Assembly: GCA_920105625.2 (NCBI GenBank)
Contig: OV050030.1
Location: forward strand, 79,263,400-79,327,399
DNA: 64,000 nucleotides
Direction: 5' to 3'
From: Clusia tigrina
Lineage: Eukaryota > Arthropoda > Insecta > Diptera > Clusiidae
The stretch's first letter is position 1. Each line of letters opens with the position of its first letter. The notes below the pieces were generated by a model, which had not been told where the DNA came from, searched no databases, and worked only from the letters and a program-made list of their open reading frames with translations. Shown here in pieces: positions 63,561-64,000 of this stretch. A program made the position numbers and the translations under genes.

Positions 63561-64000
63561 ATGGGTTCGTATTTCCGTTTTTGACTGAAGTTACTGAAGC
63601 CAGAACTGGTATCCATTAGTTCGTGTTTGGATTGGTAATTGCTATTGAAAGGGTTTCAATTGAAGGGTCTTTGGTTTTTCATATTATTATTCTGACTTTG
63701 GAAATTCGGGTTAAATTGGGGATATCTTGTTCTAGTATAATTTTCGCTGCACTTAATTATATTATGTCTTGGGTACGGTGAATGTTGTGGACTAAAATAG
63801 GATCTGCGTGGCTCGGTTTTTTGATAGAAAATATTTTGCTCCTTTATACAAAATGCCAGTGCCGTTGCTGGTGTATCTGGTCTCATTGCCCTTATACGTT
63901 ACCCTAAAGGTTCTCTTAATCCCGTTAGAAATGCATTCAAACACATACTGGTCTCTTTTCGCATTGATCACACTGCTATCAGTTTTGTGTATAAAAATAT
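63561..64000 (-). pseudogene. Gypsy-Y gag C-terminal part
   Basis: LNAFLTGLREPLG, a stop, and RAMRPDTPATALAFCIKEQN, then an Asn/Gln/Arg-rich tail (RTRYPQFNPNFQSQNNNMKN). Typical of gag from 17.6/297-type elements, which lack a CCHC knuckle. It meets the RT at about 63,545 without protease, so there is an internal deletion. It runs off the window. Confidence 0.72.

Noticed and set aside
1..64000. tRNA, rRNA and conserved host exons
   Set aside because: I found no cloverleaf with A/B boxes, no rRNA core, and no exon set outside the transposable elements; a scan with tRNAscan and Rfam would be needed to exclude weak cases.

Overview
This window looks like a transposable-element graveyard from an insect nuclear genome. 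It is AT-rich, has no bacterial operons and no intact host gene, and carries R1-type LINEs, BEL/Pao and Gypsy LTR retrotransposons, two mariner lineages (one with DD41D spacing), PIF/Harbinger elements and clustered minisatellites. That mix fits a higher fly (Diptera; my guess from memory is a tephritid-like fruit fly). The organism is inferred, not proven. Nearly every coding stretch carries stops, frameshifts or deletions.

Layout: (1) 1-5,020, two decayed R1-clade LINEs head to tail on +. (2) 5,021-8,783, mostly unexplained AT-rich DNA with a short orphan ORF and a hairpin. (3) 8,784-10,080, a PIF/Harbinger remnant with a MADF gene on + and a DDE transposase on -, the latter split by a (TATATG)n microsatellite. 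(4) 10,497-15,833, a complete but dead BEL/Pao element on - with both LTRs and a 5-bp TSD. (5) 15,925-22,731, the left arm of a large inverted repeat: a 415-bp tandem repeat, an endonuclease-like fragment, and the 5' part of a Gypsy element (Gypsy-1). (6) 22,732-26,575, a BEL/Pao-type composite whose two LTR ends face each other in inverted orientation; a nearly intact DD41D mariner sits in one LTR. (7) 26,576-28,530, a gag scrap and AT-rich DNA. (8) 28,531-32,366, an almost perfect 1,918-bp tandem duplication, each unit carrying a whole mariner. (9) 33,000-55,600, Gypsy-1 on -, split by three insertions: an RNase H-bearing LINE, Gypsy-2 (35,425-42,161, itself holding a Harbinger-type MITE) and BEL-2 (42,686-49,898, itself holding a solo LTR). 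(10) 51,261-58,974, the right arm of the inverted repeat, with an extra mosaic duplication. (11) 58,978-64,000, two fragments of a 17.6/297-type Gypsy element, minisatellites, and a third, deleted mariner.

The nesting can be ordered. Target-site duplications found by reading the flanks (GGTAT, GCCTC, AACG, ATAT, TAA, TA) fix element ends to the base. For Gypsy-2 and the solo LTR, removing the insert and one TSD puts the interrupted reading frame back in register. The points most worth a second look are the large inverted repeat, the head-to-head Pao LTRs, the heat-shock-element cluster in the solo LTR, the 41-bp double palindrome seen at three loci, and the duplicated catalytic segment in the mariner pair. 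I found no evidence of a novel protein-coding system.
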